Below, piece after piece: positions 1-11,479 of a stretch of 64,000 nt of DNA. The position numbers and the translations under genes were made by a program. Location of the stretch: positions 558,001-622,000 of the forward strand of contig LLEY01000004.1 in assembly GCA_001414485.1 (NCBI GenBank), in the 5' to 3' direction. The stretch comes from Calycina herbarum. Taxonomy: Eukaryota > Ascomycota > Leotiomycetes > Helotiales > Pezizellaceae. Position 1 is the first letter of the stretch; each line of letters opens with the position of its first letter. A model generated the notes under the pieces. It was given only the letters and a program-made list of their open reading frames with translations, was not told where the DNA came from and did not search any database.

Positions 1-161
1 AAGGGTAGGAGAGCTCTCCACCTGCGAGCGTGCCGTAGAGCAAGCTCCTCTCCTGGCTCCTGCAGCATGAATATGCAATATCACACTCTTTTCCTGCATC
101 AACCTACCTCCAATCCGTTCGAACCACCCGAAAATAATATACCTTCTGACTGCTCACTGTC

Positions 162-2576
162 ATGGCGCCCTCGCGTTCTCATCCCTACAAGTCGAATTCG
201 AAAGCCACTCGCAGAATCGAAATCCCGACAAGGAAACCCAACGCCAACACCAGCAACCGAATCACCATCAGTGCTTCTAGTTCAACCTCAGACCTCCATT
301 GTTCAGACCTGCTACGTCCAGCAAAGCTCGAGGCCCTCCCCATCGACCGCCCCAATACCTCAGCAACGGTGCCATCACCGAAACTACGGAAAAACATGAA
401 GGATTTTACGGGATTTCATACGACGGAAGACGAGTTCGAAGCATTGCCTCTGGCAGTGAGAAGAAAGGTATGCCTTTTCAACGATGTTTGCTGTTACTAG
501 AAGCTTGGTTCGTCGAGGGATCCATGAAGAAAACATCGAGGAAAGACACATACACAAACGGGTTGGGGATAAGACATCAAGACATTTTTGGCTTGAGCGA
601 GTGATGGTATCTTCTACAAAGTAGACACAGATTTCGATAAAACCACCAAAGACGTCACTGCTCTAGTCATTCACCCTCTCCAGTATCACCGCCCAATTTG
701 ACATCAACACCACGACCCGGCAGAAGTATCACAAACCATCACTCACTCAAGCCAGATGACTTTGATAATCTTATGCTTCTCACGTTTGTGTGCTACCAGT
801 ATTGACATTCTCCAAGGGCTTTTGCCTGCTACAATTTTCTCGTGGTGATATTGTAGCACGAATTACCCGGGTTTGAGGTCTTTCAGCCAGTACCAAGTGA
901 TGACGCTATCATTAGCCGTCTCGCCATCTCCTCTTTGGAAATCCAATTTTCAATTGCAGTTTGGTGGTGGGCGGTGTGTTTAGTACGAAATAGTTTCGCA
1001 GTCCCGCACTTGCAGACGCTTTGGGCATCTGCTATGCAGAGCACGATTCTCATCACCACCTCCCAAACACTTCACAATAGTTATTTTCTTGCAGAATTAC
1101 CCACAATTGCCCCTATTATTTGGTTTACATGAGACTGACACCATTTTTCATCAGTACTTTTCCACCTTGGAGCGTTTAAGACTAGCTGAAAGAGCAAACA
1201 CGCAAGCTCTTAACGACCTACCTACCCAACTTGCCCGAAATCCATCACAGGCTGGCAGACGCCACGCCTCCTTCCACGAACTTCGACAGCAACCTCTTTC
1301 ACCTAGACGGCCAAGGAGAGGCTCATCGTCTAATACCGAAGCATCTTGGTTTTTGAACCTACCACCAAAAATCAAGCGGAAAAACTTTACGGCAGAGGAG
1401 AGAGTTATGTTGGACGGAAGGTTACAGGACAAGGTCATACTCGATGCAGCGGACGAAGCAGTATACAAGGCGAGCCGGCGCGCCAATAACCCAGACGATG
1501 AATTACTAGTCTCAAGTCCGTCATTACCTCCCACACCACTGAGTGCTACGTCACCACAAAATACTAGCCAATCGATACTGGAGAGTTTTCGTTGGATGGA
1601 CGAGGAAAGCGATTTGGATTTGCGGTTAGTTCTGGACGATTATCATGCGAATATTGACGGCGTGGTTATCCCATGTCCGACAAGTAATCAGAGACCGTCA
1701 TTCCGACGACAAATGTCAATTACGAAAATTCCATTTGGAAGACCATCACTATCTTCGCTGCAACCTCGATCACCAAAAGCCGAATCCTTCTCAAAATCCC
1801 CACCTAGACAACGATCTCGAACTCTTTCCCTGGTAACGCCAAAACACACCACTCAAAACTCCGTAGCATCAATAGACCCCAATGCAACACATTACCAGGA
1901 CCCCGAAGCTCGCTTAAAACTCCGAGTATATTTAGCCTCACCACAAAAATTCGACGAAGCGATAGAATTCGGATTTCCATCTATGGACAGTGTAACAAGC
2001 GGAGACGACAAGGAAAACCGACCTCTAGTGCGTGGCTCAAAAGACACCTCCGACCTCAAAAAATCAATAGCAACGGAAGGAGGCCGCTCCTTCCTTGACG
2101 ACACAGCATCATTATTCGAAGATGACGTCTCAATGGCCGATCCTGAATCACCAATAACACCCATGGCCATTGACGAAAAATTCCCATCCTCGCATCGGGC
2201 CTCGATATCCAATTTTGGAAGTACTGGGGTTAAATCCTCGAAAACTTCAGCCGACTATTCACATCTTGGAATCACCAAACCGATGCTTGTTAAGCAAGCA
2301 GATAATTATGTTCAATCCGCGGCAGGGAGTCGAGAGATGACTTTGAGGATGACGCTCACGAGACCTGATTTAAGGGCTGATGAGTCGAAGATTTATGGGT
2401 GGCAGGTGAAACCTTCCTCGAAAGGGCAGGTATCACCTGCAATCGAGGACTTAGACGAAAAGATGGAGCTAAGAGGCCCCTTTGGGGGCGTAGACGGCTG
2501 GGGACCAGCGGAGAAAGAAGGGAAGGGACTGAAGAGATTTTGGCAGAGGGTGAAGAGTTCACAGAGGAAGGGGTAA
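162..2576 (+). CDS. Unrecognised conserved-looking low-complexity protein, two exons
   Basis: I model exon 1 as 162-467 and exon 2 as 1155-2576, giving about 575 aa. The donor is GTATGC after an Arg-Arg-Lys codon run. The acceptor TCAG precedes codons for YFSTLERLRLAER, and both frames agree at phase 0. Exon 1 ends with an acidic segment (FHTTEDEFEALPLAVRRK) that reads naturally into the charged helix of exon 2. The rest is Ser/Pro-rich and probably disordered, with a basic-acidic C-terminus. I see no signal peptide, membrane segment or catalytic motif and do not recognise a named family. The implied intron of 687 bp is far longer than others here, so an additional small exon inside it is possible. 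The start at 162 could also lie further upstream, outside what can be judged. Confidence 0.7.
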
Positions 2577-3654
2577 TTTATTATGATGGCTATCTCTCTC
2601 TTCCCCTTACTTCGACGGTTTTTCTGAATGATGATTTGTATTTTAGCGGGTTTTTGGCTCTTGGGTGTTTGGGGATATCTATTTCGATCTCTCCTTGATG
2701 TTGCTTGTTGGGCATACCAGTTTTTTGTATAGCGGATGCATTAGATATGCTTGATACCACCTCGTTTTTATACTTAGTTTAGTTGCAATTGAAATAATCT
2801 AATTTACTAGTTTTAATTGCCATATATCTTTGTCTTGCTTTATCAGTTTGTTGTGTGAGTAGGAGCTTTTCTCAACATTATGCCATAATCTCTCTCGAAG
2901 TATTACCGTTCAGCAAGCATCCGTCGTCCAGTGGCCCCCTTGAGTACCAAAGACAGGTTATCTTTAGATTTTATCTTTCAGGCCTTTTGCTTATCACAAT
3001 CCAAGTACATGACCTAGTTGTGGTGAGTTTGAGTTTGTGGTGGGGAACGACATTTGACTTTTACTTGATGGTACCGTTCTCATTGAGACTTTCTTTATAA
3101 CTTTACTCATTTGATTTCTTTGATAAAGATATGGCTTGATTGGGGAATTATCAATTCTTAGGAGGTCAAAGGGGTGGGAGAAGTGAGTCAGAGTGCTGAC
3201 TCAAATTGGACCCCAAAGCTATTTGTGGCAAATGAATACGAAGATAAGACAGTCAGACTGTGCGAGTAAACTAATAAAACGTCAGAAATTGTGAGTCGAG
3301 ATGCAGTAATTGAATTACTCACTTCGTCACTTGAAAGTAAATTCTCCAATCTCTCACTTCTCAGCCCCTATTTAAAGAAGATCTCATCTTTCATCTTCCG
3401 AGATTTAAGTTTGAAGAATAATAATTTATATACGAGAAAGGTACATAAAAACCATCCCTAAAATAACAACAGCTCCATCCATGCACAATCCCCTTCCACC
3501 TTTTCCACATCCTTTCCAGTCTCATCACTCAGACACTCTGCAGGCGCCTGAACGGTACATGAGGCCTTTAGTCGTGGATAAAATATCATTTGCTGAGCTA
3601 AAACCCACTCACTCTTCCCCCTTTGCTACCATCGGATTCGAAGAGACGAATCGC
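2577..3654. other. Intergenic, no gene seen
   Basis: AT-leaning sequence between two convergent genes. The short reading frames have no recognisable content. The first part probably holds the 3' UTR of the upstream gene and the last part that of the metalloprotease. Confidence 0.5.
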
Positions 3655-4678
3655 TTAATTGCCGGCACGGTAGGTGGAGTAGTAGCTGTTCATACGGGTA
3701 GATTGACCTGCGGTAAACTCCTCGTAGCATGAACTGTTTCTCATTAGCACACATAACCTAATAAAAAGAAGGAGTAGGAGGGAGAGAGGGAGAAGCATAC
3801 TCATAAGTGTAGTCCATGTAGTTGTGGATTGGATCGACACCAGCGGATGTGCAGGTATCACGTCCAGTAGGGCAGCCCGAAGCAGCGGAAGCCTCAGCTG
3901 GAGTATCGGCAACCGAGTCACCAGTTCCGGTACATCCACCCTGGAAAGTGTGGTAAAGACCGAACCAATGTCCAACCTCGTGGGTGACAGTTTGACCCTC
4001 GTTGTAGTTGGTCTCAGATCCACCTGGGACGGTGGAAGAGAGAATGGTGCAACCATCATAGTAGAAATCATTTGATCCGGTGGTAACAGTGGTTGGGAAG
4101 TAACTGAGTGAGATTTTAGTACATGTTTTTCGTTTGGGAAATCCCGAAGTCACGGGTTGAGAAGAGGTACGTACCAGTAGCCTAAATAATCCATGGAGTT
4201 GACGAAGTACAAGTTCAAATCGGCATATGTTCCCTTTCGGAGGGCCTTCTTCATTGCCAACTCGGATCCATCAGCTGCATAGTTGGAGTTTACGGTCCAA
4301 TCGGTACCGGCATTTGTGAACGAGATAGCATAAGGAGCGTAAGCTGCGTTCATGACGGCCAATTGCGATGCAATGGTGGATGCCTATCCTTATATCAGCA
4401 TTTGCTCATTATCGGGGAGTCTATTCTAGGAACTTTACGCTGAGATAACCGCCGCTGACAGCAGTGGAAGAAGCCAAAACGTGGAAGTAAACCTTGACAG
4501 CAATTGCTTGGGCAGTGACATTCCCGTTAACACGAGCGGCAGCTTCCTTCTCGGCCATCTTCAATGAGATGTTGAATTGTTCCTCTGTAGGCTCAGCAGT
4601 TCCACATTCTCTGTGGATTGCCTGGGAGAGAACTCCGGTAGCCGCAAGGGCAGAGAGAACAAGGGTTTTGAATTGCAT
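3655..4678 (-). CDS. Secreted MEP1-like metalloprotease (peptidase M43B)
   Basis: Four exons: 4678-4439, 4383-4175, 4103-3801 and 3733-3655, joining in frame to 276 aa. The N-terminus [20 protein letters not shown] is a clear signal peptide. The zinc-binding motif [11 protein letters not shown] (about residues 190-200) has the HExxHxxGxxH form of metzincins. A downstream YMDY segment matches the Met-turn region. Paired cysteines ([22 protein letters not shown]) fit the disulphides of secreted pappalysin-like fungal proteases. Length matches the usual 270-290 aa. A TATATA stretch lies near 4785, about 105 bp upstream of the start. The enzyme should be an extracellular endopeptidase digesting host or environmental protein. 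All splice junctions are GT-AG, and no lesion is seen. Confidence 0.93.
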
Positions 4679-6379
4679 AATTGCGGTGGAAGTCTGGACC
4701 GGAGAAAACTGGAGAAGAAATAACTTGTTGGGGGTGGAGAGAAAAGGTAAAAAAAGACTGAAAAGGAAGGATATGCCTCTTGAATATATACCCCCGAATA
4801 CTCTTCGGGGAAGTGTAGACCGGGTTTGCTCCTTCAGTCAAGAAGAGATAAATAAACCAATCATCTTCTCTCAACCGTAACCCACAACCCATGGTACCTG
4901 GGTTCCAACCAAAACATTTGCAGAGGACATGTTTCTCAACCTGGTAACCACATTGCGCTATCTTTCCTGAGCCTCAAGGAACGCTTTTCCAATCGAAGAA
5001 GGAGTTGCGCGTCTTCCACGACAAAAAGAATCATTCGCAAGGTCAAAACCTGGATAGGCGTGAATAAAAGAACCAGACCTTCCTCATTCATTCCCTCCAT
5101 ACTGAATGATTAACCTCTCAGTTGCCATTTGGCGGTGGCCACCGCAGCAGCCAAGATATTTTAAACAACTTCTCGACCTCCCTCTGCAGAGCCAAGCGTT
5201 TCTTAGATTGTCTCCTCAATCCTGTTGGCATGTGGTACCTCGCTCGGGAGGATTTTGGTGTGTGTAAGATGTGAGAAGTGTATATCTCTCGCCGGCTGTG
5301 GACGGTAGACTTAGCTCCCACGGGTCCTAGATGTCCTGCAGGTTATTTGCCGCTGTGATAGGGGCTTGCCACTTGATGAATGGTCTGATAGGAGGAGATT
5401 GATTCAGTAAGGTGCTGACTATTTATGCCGGTGTCTGCGTTGGGGAGTGGTTTGGTTGGTGGCTTTCAAAAAGTGTGGCTTGGCAGATGGGATCTTGATA
5501 GAGGACCAAAGAGGGGCGATTGGGCTCCATCTTCGTTGGCTTCCAAGGTTGCTTGAACTGTGGAGCCGTGGTGGTATTGTGGTAAGGCGGAGAGGCTCCC
5601 GTCTTTCAGAGGGAGGGTTACATGTCCCGTGACCTTGACTTTGCGAACTTCCTCTTTGGGAGAGAGCGGGGTCAACAACTTCCTATCTGAGTGGAGAAAC
5701 AAAAGATTTCAACCTCTGACATCAGACTTCACTTTGAGACTTTGTACTACATAGATTGTAAGGCGAAGCGATTGAAATTAGTCTATCTTATGAATACTAT
5801 TATTCATGGGAAATTTCAAAGGCTTGGAATGTTTCCCATGAAGATTAATTTCTGGGCCTTTTTGTTTTGAACTTGGTAATTGATGTTGTTGTCAAGCGGA
5901 ATCGCTCATCGAATAGTTGTCTGATATAAAAGTTTATCTCAGTGGTGTTGCACATCCTTGTACAGTACTTCAACTAGATGTCAGACGATACGGCCAACAT
6001 GGTTTAGCACTACGAATACCACATTACTCCGAGTGGAATCCTGCATCCTAATCATTCAACTGGAGATCAGACGATAACTGGAAAATAAATACGAAACATG
6101 ATTGATATCATAAGACCACTTGAGGTGAAAGTAAGAATGGCTTAAGTGAGAGCGACGCATAAGTACATTAGATAAAAGAGCATGAGGCATCTTAGCGTGT
6201 GATCTGATGTGGAGTTTATCCTAAACGTAACCCTATATTCCTCTTACTCTCCTTGTCGTTTCCTTTGAAGCGTCGAATGGCTTGGGTAGATTTTTGGTCT
6301 TGATAGTTTCCAATCATACTAGAGCGTCTTACGAGAGTGAGACATTCTTATATTATATACGAAAGCAGATAAGAAAGGT
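4679..6379. other. Intergenic, no gene seen
   Basis: The first few hundred bases are the promoter side of the metalloprotease gene. The remainder has short, unconvincing reading frames and no recognised RNA gene. From about 5900 it becomes AT-rich towards the repeat block. Confidence 0.5.
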
Positions 6380-6740
6380 TCACTAGAGAATACAAAGTTC
6401 AATAGAGGATACAAAGTTCAAGAGTTCAGTCTGTGTTTGAAAGGAGGTTAGACGTTCATCGGGAGGTTCGAAATTCCACAGACGATTCCAAATGGAGTCT
6501 TTATATCCGCGAGAAGTCCTGACGTTCATGGGAATCTTTGACGTTCCTGGGGTGTTCTAACTTTAATGAAGGGTCTTAATGTTCATGACAAGCATTGACA
6601 TTCACGGGAAACCGTGACGTTCAATAGTAGCCTTGACATTCACGAGAATCCTTGGTGTCTGAGAGAAGCCTTGATGTTCAAGAAGAGTCCTGACCTCTGA
6701 GATAATGTCCAACTTTTGATAGAAGACATAACGTTCATCC
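6380..6740. repeat. 19-bp minisatellite, 19 degenerate units without an indel
   Basis: The segment divides into nineteen consecutive 19-base units with no insertion or deletion. Units look like GAAGTCCTGACGTTCATGG, GAATCTTTGACGTTCCTGG, GAAACCGTGACGTTCAATA and GTAGCCTTGACATTCACGA. The core is TGACGTTCA-like. The first units (TCACTAGAGAATACAAAGT, TCAATAGAGGATACAAAGT) are more diverged. No long reading frame crosses it, and 19 is not a multiple of three, so it is probably not coding. Units may continue in very degenerate form on either side. Confidence 0.85.
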
Positions 6741-7075
6741 AAAAGCTAGAATCCACAACAACATGCTAAATAATACTTCAATAAACTTCATTATTCTAGA
6801 AGAGCGATATACTCTAAACCATCAATCCAATATCAGAGAACAACTAAGGCTTATCAAACACAAATACTTACGACTACCCTCATCTCAAGTCTAGAAACTA
6901 GATTTCGTATCTCAAGAGTACTTGCGAGAATACTGAATTGAAAAAGCCTCTCTTCAAATTTTCTCTATCTCCGTAAAAGCACTCGCATGATATGAATTCT
7001 TAAACTTGGTTGAAGAACCAAGATGTTTCAAAACAAGTTATCGAAATACCTTCAAAGTAAGAGAGTTTGTCGAGA

Positions 7076-7119
7076 AAAAGCATTTTAGTAAATCCACTTA
7101 TATCACTTTTATATTCTAT
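7076..7119. repeat. Left partial unit of the ~104-bp tandem array
   Basis: The stretch around CATTTTAGTAAATCCACTTA and its continuation to TATTCTAT matches the left part of the units found at 13760-14470. It stops exactly where the transposon begins, at the TA target site 7120-7121. Confidence 0.65.
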
Positions 7120-7121
7120 TA

Positions 7122-7238
7122 CAGTCAGTTGCGAGTTAAGCTTGAATTTGCCCACTTTTTTTTATAATCCGAGCGTTTTGCGTACCGTAATCGTGCCTAG
7201 GAGGCCCTATAGAAATATTAGCTAAATAACTACTTATT
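7122..7238 (+). repeat. Left terminal inverted repeat of the outer transposon
   Basis: Begins CAGTCAGTTGCGAGTTAAGC. It pairs with 13581-13695 read in reverse complement, including the inner stretch with TAAATAAC and ACTTATT. Differences are mainly C/T or G/A, as expected from RIP. Confidence 0.85.
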
Positions 7239-7269
7239 GCCTTGTTCTTAATACCTTTGATACTCTAAT

Positions 7270-9676
7270 ATGCCTAGGAATATACGCTTGTAAGGCCCTG
7301 GGCCAGAGATACCTAAATCACCCCTCAAAGTTAAAAAAGCTACTAAAAAAGCCACCAAAAAGGCCCCCTCTCCTACCACCGATATGCCACTACCACTACT
7401 ACTAAGGAAGGTTATAATCGATATAGGAGCTTTAGTAAGAGCTAGCTCAAAGGCTCTAGAAGCACGCCTTCCTAGTAAGAGCCCTTTAACAGTACTAGGC
7501 TCTTATATACCCTTAATTACCCCTCTCTCCAAAGCTGCCAAATTATAATAATCGATCGAGGAAGATAATACGATATATATAGAGGAGGAAAGAGCCGATG
7601 CTAAAAGAGAGGAGGAATACTAGATAAGAGAAAGGAGAGAGAGAGAGGCAGCGAGGGCGAGGGCTGTGACAGACGTGCTTCAGTAGACAAAGGCAGAACA
7701 AACAACACTCTATTCTTAGGACAAAAGACGAGGAGAGCAGAAGAGCTCGAGAGAACCGGGAACTAAATACAAGTCCTGCAACGCTAGTGCGTACGCTAGT
7801 ACTAGCGTGCATCTAAGCGAACATGTGACATCCAGCCTTCGTGACTATAACCGTCACAAGGGCAAGGACAAGGGCGAGAAAAGAAGCTAAAGAGGAGGCT
7901 AAATATATATTAATCTTTAAGGAGGAGGATTCTATAGCCTCGTTAGCGAAGTCTAAAAAGAAGAGAACCTTTCTATCTACCGAGCTTACTAAGAGTAATA
8001 GTAATAAAGCTTAAAAGACTCCTAGAAAGAAGACCCTCTCTAAAGCATTAAATGTCTTAAAAGCGCTAGTTATAGTAATTAAGGTAAAGACGTATATAGA
8101 TAGTATATAAGAGAGGACTCTTAATAAGCTCTTAAATTTAAGGCTTAAGAATCGAGAGGTAGACTTCGTATATATAGTAGCGAATATATACAGAGTAGTA
8201 GATAGATTTATTAACAGCTATTTTAGGCGTAATCGAGGGCGCCGAGATTCTAATTATTAGACAGCTATTTAGAGCGTAAAGAGCGATCCTAAAAGACACG
8301 ATATTAGTAATTAAGGAGATTAGGACAACTTTAAGAAGGCTCTAGAGCATACTAAGGTAATCGGAGAGAAGATAATCTAGTACGTTTTAGTAGTATACTA
8401 TAGCGTAAACAACGATCCGAACAATCCTATCAATTTAAAGGCTATAAAGGCTCTAGAGAAAGAGAGCGCTAAAAAGCCTAAGAGCGTTACTAACGTATAT
8501 AACGAAGCAGCGAACGAATTAAGTAATAAGAGCAATCTATCCTCTATTAAATCTTTAAGCGATAACGACAGCGAAGCTTAGAAGACGGCGGCGGCGTCTC
8601 TCTTATATAAGAGAAAGAGGGATAAAAAGAATACTTAAAAGAAGGCACAAAAGGCGAAGAGAGTACGCTCTACTATAATAAGTAGGTAGCTTAACGATTT
8701 AGTAATTAAGAGAGCGTTGTAAGTAGAAGTACTAGAAGCGACAGCAGAGATTTAAAAGAACTTTAGATATACTAAAGATATATATACTAACTTCTCTAGG
8801 ACGTGCTACGTATAACCTACTACTCTTAATCACTATATAATAAGGTATTTAGATATAAAGTTATAAGCGAAGAAGGTATATAGAGGCTAGGGATCAACGA
8901 CTACTCCTCCTACGTTTATTATTATAAATTTAATATATACGAATAAAAAAGGAGAGATAAAGAGAGATATAATAGCACTTCCGCTAGTATATATAAGTAA
9001 GGGATATAGTATACCTTTAAACATATACTTTAATTCCCTAGTAGTTACTAAAGATAATTCAAGAGTTAACGCTATTAAGGAGCCTACACTTCTACACTCT
9101 CTTCTACTACTTATAACGCTATTTAAGTAACCTATAGCTCTCTTCTATCGTCTCTCGAGTACTATAGATTATAATAAGTATAAAGTAAGGTCTATAGTAG
9201 AATTATAATATATATTTTAAGTATAGTATAAAGATATATATAATCTTTCTTAATTTAGTATTTAAGTATATAACGATTATATCTAAGTAGCTTAGGAATA
9301 ATTTCTAAGCTTTAAAGACTTTCGTAAATTAAATATAGTAGAATTAGTATATTTAGGTATTACTCTTAGTATATAGAAGACGTTATCTAAGGATATTAGT
9401 ACTTTTAAGAGAGTATATAAGAAGGATAGATTTATATAAGAGCCTTAAGACGAGCTCTAAGACGAGCCTTGAAAAGAGACCTAAAAAGAGCCTCTTTAAA
9501 AGCTTCTAAAGAACGTCTAAGAGTATAAAAGAGAGACGATTATTAATCTTAAAAGTAATATAAGTAGTAGTAGAAGTAAGGATAAGGATAATAATAAGAA
9601 TAAGAATATATAAGATCTTATAGATATAATTTAAAAGGCCTATACTAGAGAGAGAGAAGAATTAAGATATTTTTAA
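7270..9676 (+). pseudogene. RIP-degraded unknown frame of the outer transposon (about 735 codons)
   Basis: An ATG at 7270 opens a frame that stays coherent to a TAA at 9674-9676 if scattered TAA/TAG stops are read as former CAA/CAG codons. A solo LTR at 7665-7858 interrupts it. Deleting the LTR plus one 5-bp duplication (199 bp) joins the two halves in frame (..RARA / RTRARKEAKEE..). The N-terminus is Lys/Pro-rich (KKATKKATKKAPSP), followed by charged Glu/Arg segments and a long region without an obvious motif. I do not recognise the family. It is transcribed towards the transposase, an unusual second gene for a Tc1-like element. It could alternatively belong to a further insertion whose ends I did not find. 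Confidence 0.6.
7665..7858. mobile_element. Solo LTR (194 bp) with AGGGC target duplication
   Basis: Starts TGTGACAGACGTG and ends CCGTCACA, i.e. TG...CA with inverted TGTGAC/GTCACA tips. It is flanked by AGGGC at 7660-7664 and 7859-7863. Base use is not RIP-like, unlike the surrounding sequence. Its final part (TGACATCCAGCC ... GTCACA) resembles the end of the second LTR at 12178-12330. No internal retrotransposon region is attached. Confidence 0.85.
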
Positions 9677-10479
9677 TAATTATAATTAATTTTTTAACTT
9701 ATAATATCGATTCTTTATAGTATTATTTATACCTATAAAGAAGGAACTAGCTTATTTTAATAAATAATAGATTTATTATAATTTTTTTAAAGATTTTAGG
9801 TTACTAGAACGTCTAATAAGAGTATAGTAGTTTAATATTTAAAATTTACTAAAAGAGTTTAGCGCCGTAGAGCCACAGCCTAATTAGGTTTAGCGCCCGT
9901 AGAGCTTTATTACTATATATAAAAAACTACTAGATTAATAATATTAGGTATTAACGAATATATACTAAAATCAGCTTCTATAAATATATACTAAATATAA
10001 GCTTCGATAGACGTTTTAAGAGTATAGATTAAGAGAGGGATACTTTTATTATTTATATATTTACTTTATTATCTAGTTCTTCTTTTATACTAATTTTATA
10101 AGAGTAAAACAATTATACTTACCTTTACTTCTTATACCTTAAAAAACCTATATATAATATTAAATATTAGTATAAGATAGTAGATATATATATAGAGGGT
10201 ATTAGAGAGCGTTCTACTATTATCTTAGGTATTAGAGATTATATATTCTATAGCTTTCTTAAAAGAACAACCTCTTACTTCGATTATATATATAAGCTTC
10301 TTAGAGACGATTATAGAGTACTTATATACCTTCTACTCTTCTTAAATTAATATAATAATAGCTTTAATCTTAATAGTAACCTTTAGAACGGTTACGCTTA
10401 GTAAAAAATATATAAGAGGAGTAGATATTTATAAGAGGAGAAGTAGCTTAAGATAATATAGTTTAAGTATAATCCTTTA
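9677..10479. other. AT-rich RIP-degraded spacer between the two convergent frames
   Basis: No frame could be rescued. A short direct repeat of a GTTTAGCGCC-like motif occurs near 9857 and 9890. Otherwise only TA-rich sequence is present. Confidence 0.5.
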
Positions 10480-11479
10480 AATTAATTATATATAATATAA
10501 TCTATTTAATATTATAAAAGCAATTTTTAAAGTGTCTCTTAGCTCTCTTTTTCGCACTCTCTCCTTTATCTATATATAGTATTTACTCTTATAAAAAGCC
10601 TTTAAAGCTATTATAATTAGAGGAGATATATACTTATTTATAGTATTAGTAGATAAAGGTCTTAAAGTCTTTAAAGCTCGATTTAATAGGATTAAATTAA
10701 GGATAATATAGTAGTAAGTACTCTACTATTACCTCTCTCTTCTCGTATATCTCTACTACTTATAAGCTTTAGTAAATAGAGTAATTATCTATTATAATTA
10801 TATCTCGATTACTAGACACTCTATTATACTATAGTAGGATATCTTTCTCTAACTACTTCTCGAATATCTCGGCTATAATCGCTCTCTAGAATATAATAGG
10901 CGATAGCTATCTATTAAGCGTATATACTAGTAATATACTCTAAACTCTCGATCGCTTTAACTACCTCTTAGAGCGCGCTCTTATTCTAATTAGCGTCTAT
11001 CTATATCGTTGTATACTAGTAGCCTTATTAGAAGTAGATTCGTTAAGGAATATAAGTCTCTTTCTCTCCTACTTAGCCGATTTATCTCTCTACGCTTATA
11101 TTAATTAAAGATTCTACTAACTTACGAAGTAGTCTAACTTCTTATATAATATCTCTATACTCTTATATATCCTATAAATCTGCTACTTCGAGAGCCGAAG
11201 ATCAAATACGTTGTATATATAATCCGCTACCTTATCTACTATAAGCTTATTATCTTATACTAGGAGCTCTTAAATAAACGCCTCTACTATAGTATTCTAG
11301 GCGGTTCTGGTTCCTAGTTTAGCTTTATAGTAAGGATAAGAAGCAAGAGCTACTTCTACTAAGAGCTCTTATTTAATATTACGTATAGATACGCTACTAT
11401 ATTTAAACTCTCTAACGTGTTTTATAAGCGAGTCGCCTACTTTTCTCGTCGCGTACTATATACTACCTTTAAATTATAA

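Noticed and set aside
6380..6740. Possible CRISPR-like array
   Set aside because: Units are contiguous 19-mers without unique spacers, in a eukaryotic genome.
7543..7812. 89-codon hydrophobic minus-strand frame
   Set aside because: Lies across the LTR and antisense to the Glu/Arg-rich transposon frame; hydrophobicity is a by-product of GA-rich sequence on the other strand.
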